In this document: positions 17,725 to 28,584 of the stretch, piece after piece
Layout of the letters: each line of letters starts with the position of its first letter
Numbering within the stretch: the stretch's first letter is position 1
Assembly (NCBI GenBank): GCA_012520455.1
Contig: JAAYOE010000109.1
Coordinates: forward strand, 1 to 45,312
DNA from: Tissierellia bacterium
GTDB lineage: Bacteria; Bacillota; Clostridia; Tissierellales; Sedimentibacteraceae
Length of the DNA stretch: 45,312 nucleotides
Reading direction: 5' to 3'
Made by a program: the position numbers and the translations under genes
The notes under the pieces: model-generated
The model's database searches: none
The model's input: the letters and a program-made list of their open reading frames with translations, nothing else
What the model was told of the DNA's origin: nothing

Positions 17725-18354
17725 ATGGCGACAGGTGTTTTAAACTTGGAAAAAAGGCTGAAAACAAACAGCAGGATAAGCAGTCAGCTTCGAAGACAAG
17801 GATACTTGCCGGGAAGCATTTCCAGCAAGGGAAAGGATTCAGTGTCGGTTAAAGTCAGGGCTGATGAGCTTAGGAAGGGATTAGCGGCTTACGGAAGGAA
17901 TGCACTGTTCAAGGTATCAATAGACGGCAAAGAAACCACCGTTATTGCAAAGGATATTCAGTATTCACCCGTCAAAGGAACAATGCTCCACGTGGATTTT
18001 CAAGAAGTGTCCTTGACGGAAGAAATCAAGGTAGCCCTATCCATAGCCATAAAAGGAATCGAAGCTTTAGAATTTAAAGGATTTATGGCCTTGAGACAAA
18101 CAGATGCAATTACAGTGAAAGGGCTGCCCCAGGATATTCCCGATGACATAGCAATTGATGTTTCAAATATTGACAAGGTAGACAACATATGCTTAAAGGA
18201 CGTGGTCTTCCCTGAAGGAATCCTACCCGAGGGTGACCCCGACCAGGTTTTAATATCAATAGTTGAAGCTAAGAGAACGGTACAGGCTGAGGAAGAAACG
18301 GAAACCGGCGAAGGGGACCTTGAAGCTTCCGACAATGAAGTCAAAGCAGAATAA
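17725..18354 (+). CDS. rplY: 50S ribosomal protein L25/general stress protein Ctc
   Basis: L25 domain plus C-terminal TL5-like beta domain and acidic tail; GGAGGAAG SD. Confidence 0.9.
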   Translation: MATGVLNLEKRLKTNSRISSQLRRQGYLPGSISSKGKDSVSVKVRADELRKGLAAYGRNALFKVSIDGKETTVIAKDIQYSPVKGTMLHVDFQEVSLTEEIKVALSIAIKGIEALEFKGFMALRQTDAITVKGLPQDIPDDIAIDVSNIDKVDNICLKDVVFPEGILPEGDPDQVLISIVEAKRTVQAEEETETGEGDLEASDNEVKAE

Positions 18355-18363
18355 AACTATTAT

Positions 18364-18389
18364 AAAAACTACCCCAAGGGGTAGTTTTT
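18364..18389. terminator. Bidirectional terminator between convergent rplY and kamA-like gene
   Basis: AAAAACTACCCC-AA-GGGGTAGTTTTT; the minus-strand stop codon lies inside the stem. Confidence 0.85.
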
Positions 18390-19499
18390 ATCTAAGAAGT
18401 CATCAGGCAGCCAGGCCTGGTTTTCATCAACTTCCAGTTCAAATAGCCTGCCTGAATACCGGGGATCCTTTGATTGGTGGTGTTTGAAGATGATTTTCCC
18501 TTCATTCAAGCTGCCTAATATCTCTATTTTACCTGTTCGGTGGCTCATGCAATACTTGAAGCTTTTTGACATGCCGCTTAAATTTTTTCTTGTATCATCT
18601 ATTAACTCGCATGCCCTTTTCAAGGGAACCTGGAATTGATTTTTTACGCCTGAAACCGGCCTGCACTGGAATATATAGTAAGGCACCACACCCATCCCCA
18701 CAAGGCCCTTCATTAATTTTTCCAATGTTTCTGACTTATCGTTCACCCCTTTTAACAAAACGGTTTGATTTCTTATTACTATGCCCCTGTTTTTCAATTC
18801 TCTTACGGCTTTTTTTGATTCTTCGGTTATTTCATTGGGGTGGTTGAAATGGGTAACTACATATATTTGTTTTATTTTATTGTAACGGTCCAATATATTA
18901 AGGAATTCCTCGTCGCTGTATATTCTTAGGGGGAAAACAACGGGAAGTCTCGTGCCGAAGCGGATATATACCAAGTGGTCAATTTTGGTTAATTCCTTCA
19001 GATAGTTTTCAATCTTTTGATTGCTGTTTAAAAATGCGTCTCCGCCGGAAATCAAAACATTGGTCATATCTTGATGGTCTTTGATATAGGATATAATATT
19101 TTCAAAATTCTTGTTTACCTCATCATCATTCTGACCTACCAGCCTTTTTCTGAAACAATGCCTGCAATACATTGCACAAGAATTTGTAGAAAGAAGCATC
19201 CCCGTTTCCTTGTACTTGTGCTGAAGTCCCACAAGGACTGTGTTGTCGGCCTCTCCGCTGGTATCAAAGCTTCCGCTCATATCGGTTTCCTTTATGGAAG
19301 GTACGCATAATTTTTTTATGGGGTCATCAGGGTCATCTTTATTGATTAAGGACAAATAATATCTTGGAACAGACATGGGATATCTTTCTATAATTTGCTT
19401 TAATTTTTCAATTTCATCAGCCGTTAATTCCACATTTAAAGCTTCTATGATTTCTTCCGCCCCGGTTAAATTCATGGACAATTCTTTTCTCCAATCCAT
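18369..19499 (-). CDS. KamA-family radical SAM protein (lysine 2,3-aminomutase-related)
   Basis: CAMYCRHCFRKRLVG matches the CxxxCxxC [4Fe-4S] motif; NVLISGGDAFLN; IFQCRPVSGVK. SD GAAGGAGATG upstream of the minus-strand ATG. Confidence 0.9.
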   Translation of the reverse strand: MDWRKELSMNLTGAEEIIEALNVELTADEIEKLKQIIERYPMSVPRYYLSLINKDDPDDPIKKLCVPSIKETDMSGSFDTSGEADNTVLVGLQHKYKETGMLLSTNSCAMYCRHCFRKRLVGQNDDEVNKNFENIISYIKDHQDMTNVLISGGDAFLNSNQKIENYLKELTKIDHLVYIRFGTRLPVVFPLRIYSDEEFLNILDRYNKIKQIYVVTHFNHPNEITEESKKAVRELKNRGIVIRNQTVLLKGVNDKSETLEKLMKGLVGMGVVPYYIFQCRPVSGVKNQFQVPLKRACELIDDTRKNLSGMSKSFKYCMSHRTGKIEILGSLNEGKIIFKHHQSKDPRYSGRLFELEVDENQAWLPDDFLDKNYPLG

Positions 19500-19717
19500 A
19501 CTATCATCTCCTTCAAAACAATTTTTTATAATATTTCCTGATACGCAAAAAATGGAAATTAATAAGTTTTAATATATTGTAATCTTCATGAGGAAAACAA
19601 GGATTTTTTTTATATACCTCGGATAAGATGTTTTAAGCCGGTTTTAAAAATATGATATTTATGTTACCATAATAAACGAAATTAGTAAAGCGATTTCATT
19701 GCATTTTTCGAAATATT

Positions 19718-19742
19718 TACGAAACGTAACCATACGAAACGT
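19718..19742. repeat. Two direct copies of TACGAAACGT, 15 nt start to start, upstream of polC
   Basis: 19718-19727 and 19733-19742 are identical. Confidence 0.6.
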
Positions 19743-19778
19743 CATACCGGAAAAATGCCTCTTAAATAATGTTTCATA

Positions 19779-19807
19779 TTGTATTTAAATTTTTTCTTTG
19801 ATATACT
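19779..19807 (+). promoter_or_regulatory. Predicted polC promoter
   Basis: TTGTAT - 17 nt - TATACT. Confidence 0.5.
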
Positions 19808-19834
19808 GACTAATAGAACAAAAAGGAGAGATTT

Positions 19835-22800
19835 ATGTTTTTTGAGAATTTATTTGCTGCTAAGGGTCTAACAAAAATATGGGTAGAAAAGATCGAGCTG
19901 AAGGAAAAGAAAAACACTGCGGCATTTTACTTATTCAGCCGGGAAATAATTGATTTTAAAGCAATAGATGATATAGAGGATGAAATAAAAAACCGGTATG
20001 AGAATGCTGTAAATATTGAAATACATATAAGATATGAATTAAAGGAATGGAAGGAAGAAGAACTTGTCGAAAAAATAAAAGGCAATATTTATTACGTCAT
20101 CGGTAAAGGTTCTAATATACTGTCAAAAGCAAAGGATAAGATAAAACTTGAATTCAAAGACGACTCTTTTAATATTATCATAAATAACAGGCTCCTGATA
20201 AGAGAGTTTACGGATAAAGATATAGAAAGAAAACTCTTGAAGCTTATGGGGGATTACAATTTAAACTACAAAATAAGAACGACCTGTCAGGAAGAAAAAG
20301 AGGGAGGAGACCTTGAGGCAGAAAGGATTTTTGAAGAGGAATTGCAAAAAAATTTAGAAATAATCAAGAATAATACATCCTCCAAAAAATCTTCCGCCGA
20401 TTCACAAAAGGCTTATGGGAGAACAAGAAAAAAATATAATTTTGACGACATGCCCTTATCCTCAATTTCCGAATTAACAAGTGATTCAGGTCTTGTTAAA
20501 ATTAAGGGCAGGATCATAAGCGCGGAAAAACGAGAGCTGAAAACAGGCAGTCTTCTCTTATCCATGGCTATAACCGATTCAAGTGATTCAATAACCTGCA
20601 AGTACTTTTGTCCGAAGGATTTCGATGCTGAAGGTATTGAAAGAGGTAAATACCTTCAAATTGCCGGTAATGTTGAGTATGATGATTATGAAAAAGAATT
20701 GATAGTAAGGGTCCGGGACTTGCAGGAAACCATGGGAGAAATCAAAAGGACGGACAAGGCAGAAGAAAAAAGGGTTGAGCTCCACCTCCATACGGGTATG
20801 AGCTCAATGGACGGCATAAACACCTTTAAGGAATATGCTGAAAAAGCAAAGCTTTGGGGACATAAGGCTTTAGCCGTAACAGACCACGGTGTTGTACAAG
20901 CCTATCCCGAAGCGATGGCTTGTGCCGATGAGAACTTTAAAGTTATTTACGGCATGGAAGGCTACTTGGTGAATGACACGGTGAATATTGTAAATAACTG
21001 CAATAATATTGATTTGTCTTCGGATTTTGTCGTATTTGATATAGAAACTACCGGTTTAAATCCTAAAAGAGACCACATAATAGAAATTGGAGCCGTAAAG
21101 ATATCAAACAGGAAAATAGTTGACAGTTTTTCAACCTTTGTGCATACCGACAAAAAACTTCCGGCAAGGATAATAGACTTAACATCAATAACCGATGACA
21201 TGCTTGAGGGACAACCTGAAATAGGGGAGGCCCTGCCTGCATTTTTAAACTTTGCAAAAAATAGTGTCTTGGTAGCCCACAATGCTAAATTTGACGTGTC
21301 CTTTATAAGGGAAAAAGCAAGAGAACTGGATATCAGGGATATTGAAATTTCTTCCTTAGATACCTTAGAGCTGTCAAAGGCTTTGATAAAGGATGTTAAA
21401 AACTATAAGCTTTCGACATTGACAAAAAAATTAGGCATCGAACTATTGAAACACCACAGGGCAGTGGATGATGCAAATGCTGCTGCCAGGCTTTTTTTGA
21501 TTTTGCTGAACAAGTTAGAGGAAAGGGAGATATCTGATATCTCAAGGTTAAATGATATCCTTAAGGGAGACATTGACCTTGTGAAGCAGCCATCTTTCCA
21601 TATCAATATTTTAGTTAAAAATTATGAAGGACTTAAAAATCTCTATAAAATGGTTTCCGATTCACACTTAAACAGTTTTTATAAAAAACCCAGGCTCTTA
21701 AAATCTGTTTTAAACAAGTTTAGAGAAGGCTTGATACTTGGTACTGCCTGTGAGGCAGGGGAGCTCTACAGGGCCATTTTGGAGGGTTATGACAAGGAAA
21801 AAATAGAAGAAATAGTGGATTTTTATGATTTCTTGGAGATCCAGCCACTAAGCAACAATATGTTTTTAGTGAATAATGAGAGGGTAAAAGGGGTTGAAGA
21901 CCTTAAAGAAATCAACAAGAAAATCATAGATTTAGGAGAAAAATCGGGAAAAATAACGGTTGCCACCGGAGATGTCCACTTCTTGGAGCCGGAAGATGAA
22001 ATTTTCAGGAGAATTCTCATGTCGGGCCAAGGATATGAAGATGCGGAAGAGCAGGCACCTCTTTATTTTAAAACAACCGATGAAATGCTTGAAGATTTTT
22101 CATATTTAGGGGAAGAAAAGGCTTACGAAGTTGTCGTAAAAAACACCAATTTGATTGCTGATTTGATTGAACCCATACTCCCCATTCCAAAGGGTACATT
22201 TCCTCCGGTCATTGAAGGGTCCGACCTGGAGCTGAAAAATATATGTTTTGAAAAGGCCAGGTCAATTTACGGAGAAAACTTGCCTGCATTAGTTGAGAAC
22301 AGATTAAAGAGGGAGCTGGACTCCATAATAGGAAACGGTTATTCCGTCTTGTACATAATAGCCCATAAATTGGTAAGAAAGTCAAATGAAGACGGGTACT
22401 TGGTAGGCTCAAGGGGGTCTGTGGGCTCCTCCTTTGCGGCTACCATGGCGGGTATAACGGAAGTAAATCCCTTAGTGCCCCATTATGTGTGCCCCGGCTG
22501 CAAATACTCGGAATTCATAGAAGACGGGTCTTACGGGTCGGGCTATGACTTGCCGGATAAAGCATGTCCGCGATGCGGCAGCCAGCTGAAAAAGGACGGC
22601 CATGACATACCTTTTGAAGTGTTTTTAGGCTTTGAAGGGGACAAGGAGCCTGATATTGATTTGAATTTTGCCGGTGAGGAGCAGGGAGTCTGCATGAAAT
22701 ATACGGAAGACCTCTTCGGGGAAGGGAAAGTATTCAGGGCAGGGACCATAAGCACCATTGCCGATAAAACGGCATATGGCTTTGTTAAAAATTATTTTGA

Positions 22801-24076
22801 AGAAAGAGGCATATCTAAAAGGAAGGCAGAAATAGAAAGGCTGGTACATGGGTGCCTGGGTGTTAAGCGGACATCGGGCCAGCATCCGGGCGGGGTTATG
22901 ATTGTCCCTAAGGACAAGGACATCCATGACTTTACTCCTGTCCAATATCCGGCCAACAATGAAAAGGCCGGTACCATTACCACCCACTTTGATTATCATT
23001 CCATTTCGGGACGTATACTGAAACTTGACCTTTTAGGCCATGATACTCCAAGCATCATACGGATGCTGGAAGATTTGACGGGAGTAGACAAAGAAACCAT
23101 CCCTACGGACGACCCGGCTACAATGAGCACATTTACCAGCCCTGAATCCTTGGGTATCACCCTGGATGAAATTAACTGTTCTACCGGCACCTTAGCAATA
23201 CCTGAATTCGGTACTCCCTTTGTAAGGCAGATGATCATGGATACAAAACCTAAATCATTTTCGGATTTGGTCAGAATAAGCGGCCTGTCCCACGGAACCG
23301 ACGTATGGATTAACAATGCCCAAGAAATAATAAGGCAGGGGCATGCGGAAATAGGCGGGGTTATTTCCACCCGTGACGACATAATGACCTACTTGATTCA
23401 AATGGGGGTAGACAAGAAAACTGCTTTTGATATTATGGAAAGGGTCCGTAAGGGCAAGGGGCTCAGGAAAGAAGATGAAGAGGCCATGAAGGCACAGAAG
23501 GTTCCCCAGTGGTACATAGATTCCTGCAATACTATTAAGTACATGTTCCCTAAGGCCCATGCTGTTGCTTATGTGACCATGTCCGTAAAAATAGCCTACT
23601 TCAAGGTGCATTACCCGGAAGCCTTTTACGCTGCTTATTTTACGACCAAGGTTGACGACTTTGATGCGGATATAGTTACAAAAGGGCAAAACCATATATT
23701 GAGCACCATACGCGACCTGGAACAAAAGGGAAACGATAAGACGGCAAAAGAAAAGAATTTGCTGACGGTATTAGAGGTTGCTTACGAAATGTACAAGCGG
23801 GGGTTTAAATTTACAAGGGTTGATTTGTATAAGTCTGATGACAGGAAATTCCTGCTTACCGAAGACGGAATCCTTCCTCCTCTCATGGGACTTCCCGGCC
23901 TTGGAGCAAATGCAGCCGCAAGTATCAAGGCGGAAAGGGAGATTTCAAAATTTATTTCTGTTGAAGATATAATAAGGAGGACAAAGGTGTCAAAAACAGT
24001 AATAGAAGTATTGGAAAAACACGGCTGTCTTAAGAATATGGATGAAACTAACCAAATATCGATTTTCAACGTTTAA
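19835..24076 (+). CDS. polC: DNA polymerase III alpha subunit, PolC type
   Basis: 1413 aa with OB fold, PHP domain (ELHLHTGMSSMDG), embedded DEDD exonuclease (FVVFDIETTGLNPKRDHIIEIGAV) and PolC zinc-binding segment. Confidence 0.98.
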   Translation: MFFENLFAAKGLTKIWVEKIELKEKKNTAAFYLFSREIIDFKAIDDIEDEIKNRYENAVNIEIHIRYELKEWKEEELVEKIKGNIYYVIGKGSNILSKAKDKIKLEFKDDSFNIIINNRLLIREFTDKDIERKLLKLMGDYNLNYKIRTTCQEEKEGGDLEAERIFEEELQKNLEIIKNNTSSKKSSADSQKAYGRTRKKYNFDDMPLSSISELTSDSGLVKIKGRIISAEKRELKTGSLLLSMAITDSSDSITCKYFCPKDFDAEGIERGKYLQIAGNVEYDDYEKELIVRVRDLQETMGEIKRTDKAEEKRVELHLHTGMSSMDGINTFKEYAEKAKLWGHKALAVTDHGVVQAYPEAMACADENFKVIYGMEGYLVNDTVNIVNNCNNIDLSSDFVVFDIETTGLNPKRDHIIEIGAVKISNRKIVDSFSTFVHTDKKLPARIIDLTSITDDMLEGQPEIGEALPAFLNFAKNSVLVAHNAKFDVSFIREKARELDIRDIEISSLDTLELSKALIKDVKNYKLSTLTKKLGIELLKHHRAVDDANAAARLFLILLNKLEEREISDISRLNDILKGDIDLVKQPSFHINILVKNYEGLKNLYKMVSDSHLNSFYKKPRLLKSVLNKFREGLILGTACEAGELYRAILEGYDKEKIEEIVDFYDFLEIQPLSNNMFLVNNERVKGVEDLKEINKKIIDLGEKSGKITVATGDVHFLEPEDEIFRRILMSGQGYEDAEEQAPLYFKTTDEMLEDFSYLGEEKAYEVVVKNTNLIADLIEPILPIPKGTFPPVIEGSDLELKNICFEKARSIYGENLPALVENRLKRELDSIIGNGYSVLYIIAHKLVRKSNEDGYLVGSRGSVGSSFAATMAGITEVNPLVPHYVCPGCKYSEFIEDGSYGSGYDLPDKACPRCGSQLKKDGHDIPFEVFLGFEGDKEPDIDLNFAGEEQGVCMKYTEDLFGEGKVFRAGTISTIADKTAYGFVKNYFEERGISKRKAEIERLVHGCLGVKRTSGQHPGGVMIVPKDKDIHDFTPVQYPANNEKAGTITTHFDYHSISGRILKLDLLGHDTPSIIRMLEDLTGVDKETIPTDDPATMSTFTSPESLGITLDEINCSTGTLAIPEFGTPFVRQMIMDTKPKSFSDLVRISGLSHGTDVWINNAQEIIRQGHAEIGGVISTRDDIMTYLIQMGVDKKTAFDIMERVRKGKGLRKEDEEAMKAQKVPQWYIDSCNTIKYMFPKAHAVAYVTMSVKIAYFKVHYPEAFYAAYFTTKVDDFDADIVTKGQNHILSTIRDLEQKGNDKTAKEKNLLTVLEVAYEMYKRGFKFTRVDLYKSDDRKFLLTEDGILPPLMGLPGLGANAAASIKAEREISKFISVEDIIRRTKVSKTVIEVLEKHGCLKNMDETNQISIFNV

Positions 24077-24115
24077 TAGGCAGGTGAAATGGGGTCAATT
24101 TCTTAGAAAAAATAT

Positions 24116-24144
24116 TTGATTTATTTTAAAATTTGTGATATACT
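24116..24144 (+). promoter_or_regulatory. Predicted rimP-nusA operon promoter
   Basis: TTGATT - 17 nt - TATACT. Confidence 0.55.
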
Positions 24145-24166
24145 ATAAAAAAGATGAATTTTGACG

Positions 24167-24192
24167 GAAAGAGTGGGTGACCCCACTCTTTC
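24167..24192 (+). promoter_or_regulatory. Strong leader hairpin upstream of rimP
   Basis: GAAAGAGTGGG-TGAC-CCCACTCTTTC, perfect 11-bp stem, no U-tract. Confidence 0.75.
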
Positions 24193-24257
24193 TACATGTA
24201 TGACCCGCGCTTACAGCGTTAAAATATCTATATAGGCATGAAGGAGAGAGAATATAT

Positions 24258-24722
24258 ATGAGCAAGAAAAACATTTTAGCATCCGTCAGGAAAATGACGG
24301 AGGATATACTGAAGACCACGGATATGGAACTAATTGACCTTGAATATGTGAAAGAGGGGCCCTTTAAATATTTAAGGATCTACATAGATAAGCCCGGAGG
24401 AGTAAATGTGGACGATACTGCAGACGTGAGCAGAATTCTCAGCAAAAAACTTGATGAAGCAGACTTGATTAAAGACCAATACTTTTTGGAAGTATCGTCG
24501 CCCGGGGTTGAAAGGCCCTTTAAAAGAGAAGAAGATTTTCAAAACAATATAGGCAATGTGGTTGAAGCTAAATTTTATAAGCCTGTGGACGGCAAAAAAT
24601 CTTTACTTGGAGTATTAAAAGAGAAGAAGGACAATAATATAGTTATTGAAGCGCAAGACAAGACTTATGAGATTGAGCTTGAGGATATATCAAAGATAAA
24701 CAGAGTGATTGAGGATTTTTAG
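24258..24722 (+). CDS. rimP: Ribosome maturation factor RimP
   Basis: ELIDLEYVKEGPFKYLRIYIDKPGGVNVDD; LEVSSPGVERPFK. Confidence 0.96.
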   Translation: MSKKNILASVRKMTEDILKTTDMELIDLEYVKEGPFKYLRIYIDKPGGVNVDDTADVSRILSKKLDEADLIKDQYFLEVSSPGVERPFKREEDFQNNIGNVVEAKFYKPVDGKKSLLGVLKEKKDNNIVIEAQDKTYEIELEDISKINRVIEDF

Positions 24723-24739
24723 TGGAGGGGTTTGTTAAA

Positions 24740-25798
24740 ATGAACAAGGATATTTTAAATGCGTTGAGAGAGCTTGAAAAAGAAAAGGGTATCGACCAGG
24801 AGGTGGTTTTGGAAGCCATACGGACCGCACTGGAAACAGGTTATAAGAAAAATTTCGGCAAGGCTACCAATTTCAGTGTCGAAATAGATAAGGAAAACGG
24901 TGAATACAAGCTTTATCAAGCAAAAACAGTTGTGGAAAGCGTTGAAAACAATAATTTGGAAATTTCATTGGAAGAAGCTAAAACCATTGACAGTAAATAT
25001 GAATTAGGGGATATAGTCAAATTCGAAATAAAACCCAAGAAAGATTTCGGCCGGATAGCAGCCCAGACAGCAAGGCAGGTTATACTGCAGAAGATCCGGG
25101 AAGCTGAAAGAGAGTCAATTTTCAATGAATTCTACGGAAGGGAATCGGATATTTTAACAGGTGTCGTACAGAGGGAAAATAAGGGCAACATATTTGTTGA
25201 CTTAGGCAAAATAGAGGGTATATTAACCGTAAACGAGCAAATACCGGGAGAGGTATACAGACCGGGAGACAGGATAAAAACCGTTATTTTGGAAGTTAAA
25301 AACACCAGCAAGGGGGCCAGTATCCTTTTGTCAAGAAGCCACCCAAATCTTGTCAAGCGTTTATTTGAGTTGGAAGTGCCTGAAATACATGACGGTATCA
25401 TTGAAATATACTCTATTGCAAGAGAAGCCGGTTCAAGGACAAAAATTGCCGTATTTTCTCATGACCCCAATGTGGAGCCCATAGGCTCCTGCGTAGGCAA
25501 CAAGGGTATCAGGGTTAAAAATATCATAGATGAAATAAATCAAGAAAAAATTGATATTATAGTATATGAAAAAGATCCGGAAAAATTTATCGCCAACAGT
25601 TTAGGTCCCGCTAAAATAATAAAGGTTAGGGCAAATGAAAAAGAAAAAACGGCAGTAGCCGTGGTTCCGGACAATCAGCTGTCCTTGGCCATAGGAAAGG
25701 AAGGACAAAACGTGAGGCTTGCCGCCAAGCTTACGGGATGGAAAATCGACATAATAAGCGAGTCACAAGAAAGCGAACAAACCGGGGAGGAAGTATGA
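24740..25798 (+). CDS. nusA: Transcription termination/antitermination protein NusA
   Basis: S1 and KH domains: SRSHPNLVKRLFELEVPEIHDGIIEI; DPVGSCVG-like PIGSCVGNKGIRVKNI. Confidence 0.97.
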   Translation: MNKDILNALRELEKEKGIDQEVVLEAIRTALETGYKKNFGKATNFSVEIDKENGEYKLYQAKTVVESVENNNLEISLEEAKTIDSKYELGDIVKFEIKPKKDFGRIAAQTARQVILQKIREAERESIFNEFYGRESDILTGVVQRENKGNIFVDLGKIEGILTVNEQIPGEVYRPGDRIKTVILEVKNTSKGASILLSRSHPNLVKRLFELEVPEIHDGIIEIYSIAREAGSRTKIAVFSHDPNVEPIGSCVGNKGIRVKNIIDEINQEKIDIIVYEKDPEKFIANSLGPAKIIKVRANEKEKTAVAVVPDNQLSLAIGKEGQNVRLAAKLTGWKIDIISESQESEQTGEEV

Positions 25799-26064
25799 AA
25801 AAAAGAAAGATACCTATGAGAAGATGCATCGGCTGCATGGAGCATTTCCCCAAAAAGGACTTGTGCAGGATCGTAAAGACCAAGGAAAATGAAATTTTTT
25901 TCGACTCAACGGGAAAGAAGAACGGCAGGGGAACTTATATATGCAAAAGTATTGACTGCTTAAACAAAGCAATAAAATCAAAGGCTTTGTCGAGGGCCTT
26001 GGAAACGGAAATACCGGAAGAAGTGCTGGAAGCAATAAAGGAAGAGATAGTGAAGAATGAATAA
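25795..26064 (+). CDS. rnpM: YlxR/RnpM family RNA-binding protein
   Basis: KIPMRRCIGCMEHFPKKDLCRIVK; KKNGRGTYICKSIDC; position after nusA. Confidence 0.93.
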   Translation: MKKRKIPMRRCIGCMEHFPKKDLCRIVKTKENEIFFDSTGKKNGRGTYICKSIDCLNKAIKSKALSRALETEIPEEVLEAIKEEIVKNE

Positions 26065-26350
26065 AATATACTCAATGCTTGGTCTTGCAAGGAAAGGCGG
26101 AAATATTTCCATAGGTTTTGACACAACAAAGGCGGATATTGAGAAAAACAAATCCTTTTTGGTTATAATTGCAGAGGATGCATCTGAAAAAACAAAGGAA
26201 AATATTATATTTCTATGCCGCAGGCATAATAGCAAATATATAGAGTTTGGGGAGAAGGAAATATTGGGAAAAAGTTTAGGTAAAAAACCAGTGAGCGTAC
26301 TGTCCGTTACCGACAAGAACATAGCATCGTATATATTAAATAAGATATAA
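26057..26350 (+). CDS. L7Ae/YlxQ-family ribosomal protein
   Basis: SMLGLARKGGNISIGFDTTKADIEKNKSFLVIIAEDASEKTKENI; position between rnpM and infB. Confidence 0.9.
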   Translation: MNKIYSMLGLARKGGNISIGFDTTKADIEKNKSFLVIIAEDASEKTKENIIFLCRRHNSKYIEFGEKEILGKSLGKKPVSVLSVTDKNIASYILNKI

Positions 26351-26365
26351 ACCGGAGGTGGTTGC

Positions 26366-28567
26366 ATGAGAATATATGAACTTGCAAAAGAATTAGAAAT
26401 GAACAGCAAAGATCTTGCCCAATTGGTAGAAAAGGAATTAGGGATAAAAGTAAAAAACCATATGAGTTCCTTGACAGATTTGGAAGTTTTGAGATTTAAA
26501 AAGGCATTGAGCATTTTAAATAACAGCAAAAAAACAAAGGTAACAAAGACCGGCAAACAGGCTATTGTTGATGATGAGCCTTTAATTGATGAAAAAATAG
26601 ACATAAACCAGGCCAAGTTAAAAAAAGTAGATAAGAAACTTTTAGCGCCCGTTAAAAAACAGGGCCCTTCAAAAAAGGGACCTGCAAAACCATCCTCGGA
26701 GGAAGAAAAAAAGGATGCCAAGGCTGAGCCTAAGAAGGGCTTAGGCAAGGAAAAGCAAAAACAGAAAAAGCCCCACCAACAAAGCCGTCCCGAGCCAAAG
26801 CACAAAACAAAAACAATAAGCATAGAGGACTCCATCGTGGTAAGAGACTTTGCAGACAAATTAGGGGTTCCCGTAAATTTAGTAATATCAAAATTAATCA
26901 TGCTTGGAGTAATGGCTAACATGAACCAGGAAATCGACTTTGACACGGCAGCTTTGATAGGAGAAGAATTAGGGGCTAAGGTAAATAAGATAGAAGTTGT
27001 TGATGAACTGCAAGACTTAGAGGAATCCTTGTTTAAGGAAGATGAAGATGATGAAAAGTCATTGCAGCCAAGACCGCCCATAGTAACCGTAATGGGTCAC
27101 GTTGACCATGGAAAGACATCCCTGTTAGATGCTATCAGGGACACATCGGTTACCGAGCATGAAGCGGGTGGAATCACCCAGCATATAGGAGCTTCCCAGG
27201 TAGAAATCAAGGGTAAGAAAATAACCTTTTTAGATACGCCTGGCCACGAGGCATTTACGGCAATGAGGGCCAGGGGAGCCAAGGTCACGGATATAGCTGT
27301 AATCGTAGTAGCTGCAGATGACGGGGTTATGCCCCAGACCATTGAAGCAATAAGCCATTCTAAGGCGGCAGGAGTTCCTATTATTGTGGCTGTCAATAAA
27401 ATCGACAAGCCCACAGCAAACCCGGACAGGGTGAAACAGGAACTGGCAGAACAAGGTGTTATGCCCGAGGAGTGGGGAGGAGATACCATCTTTGTACCTG
27501 TTTCGGCCAAAAAACGCACCGGTATTGAAGAATTGCTGGAAATGATTCTCTTGGTTGCTGAGGTTCAGGAATTAAAAGCTAATCCCAACAGAAACGCAAA
27601 GGGTACAATCATAGAAGCTAAGCTTGACAAAGGAAGGGGACCGGTTGCAACAGTATTAATCGAAAAAGGAACCTTGAAAAAAGGCGATTATGTATTGGTG
27701 GGGAGCACTCACGGCAAGGTCAGGGCCATGTTTAATTCAAAAGGGAAAAGAATTAACCAGGCAGGTCCCTCTGTTCCGGTAGAAATCTTAGGACTTTCTG
27801 AAGTACCCCAGGCAGGGGACATTTTGGCGGTAATGGAGAATGAAAAGGATGCTAAAACCATTGCCGAAAAGCGTAAAGACAAAAAGCACCTTGAAAGGTT
27901 AAATGCTACATCAAAAGTGTCCTTGGATGATTTATACGAAAGAATACAAAAGGGCGAAGTAAAAGATTTAAATATTATTATTAAGGCAGATGTGAGCGGG
28001 TCAATAGAAGCCGTTAAACAATCACTGCAAAAACTCAGCATGGATGAGGTAAAGGTTAATCCCATCCACGGCGGGGTAGGCGGTATAAACGAAAATGATA
28101 TTTTGCTGGCTTCCGCTTCAAATGCGATAGTGATAGGCTTTAACGTAAGGCCTTCCGTAGCTGCCATGGAGCTGGCAAAACAAGAAAATGTCGATGTCCG
28201 CACCTATAACATAATTTACAATGCCATTGAAGATATCGAATCTGCCGTTAAAGGTATGCTTAAGCCCATTTATAAGGAAGTAATCATGGGAAGGGCAGAG
28301 GTAAGACAAACATTCAAGGTTCCAAACGTGGGGGTTGTTGCCGGAGTGTATGTGACAAGCGGTAAAATTACAAGAAAATCAAAGGTAAGGCTCCTCAGAA
28401 ACGATATAGTGATTCATGAAGGTCAAATTGCGTCCCTGAGGAGGTTTAAAGATGACGTATCTGAACTCAACAGCGGCTTTGAAGGCGGAATCGGCATTGA
28501 AAAATACAATGATATCAAGGAAGGCGACTCCATAGAAGCCTATATTATGGAAGAAATAAAAAGATAA
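26366..28567 (+). CDS. infB: Translation initiation factor IF-2
   Basis: [40 protein letters not shown]. Confidence 0.98.
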   Translation: MRIYELAKELEMNSKDLAQLVEKELGIKVKNHMSSLTDLEVLRFKKALSILNNSKKTKVTKTGKQAIVDDEPLIDEKIDINQAKLKKVDKKLLAPVKKQGPSKKGPAKPSSEEEKKDAKAEPKKGLGKEKQKQKKPHQQSRPEPKHKTKTISIEDSIVVRDFADKLGVPVNLVISKLIMLGVMANMNQEIDFDTAALIGEELGAKVNKIEVVDELQDLEESLFKEDEDDEKSLQPRPPIVTVMGHVDHGKTSLLDAIRDTSVTEHEAGGITQHIGASQVEIKGKKITFLDTPGHEAFTAMRARGAKVTDIAVIVVAADDGVMPQTIEAISHSKAAGVPIIVAVNKIDKPTANPDRVKQELAEQGVMPEEWGGDTIFVPVSAKKRTGIEELLEMILLVAEVQELKANPNRNAKGTIIEAKLDKGRGPVATVLIEKGTLKKGDYVLVGSTHGKVRAMFNSKGKRINQAGPSVPVEILGLSEVPQAGDILAVMENEKDAKTIAEKRKDKKHLERLNATSKVSLDDLYERIQKGEVKDLNIIIKADVSGSIEAVKQSLQKLSMDEVKVNPIHGGVGGINENDILLASASNAIVIGFNVRPSVAAMELAKQENVDVRTYNIIYNAIEDIESAVKGMLKPIYKEVIMGRAEVRQTFKVPNVGVVAGVYVTSGKITRKSKVRLLRNDIVIHEGQIASLRRFKDDVSELNSGFEGGIGIEKYNDIKEGDSIEAYIMEEIKR

Positions 28568-28584
28568 ATTTAAAGAGGTAAGAA

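Noticed and set aside
18263-18487. 74-aa plus-strand ORF at the rplY/kamA junction
   Set aside because: Overlaps rplY out of frame and the bidirectional terminator.
25978-27081. 367-aa minus-strand ORF
   Set aside because: Fully antisense to ylxQ/infB; Ser/Phe-rich shadow translation of a conserved gene.
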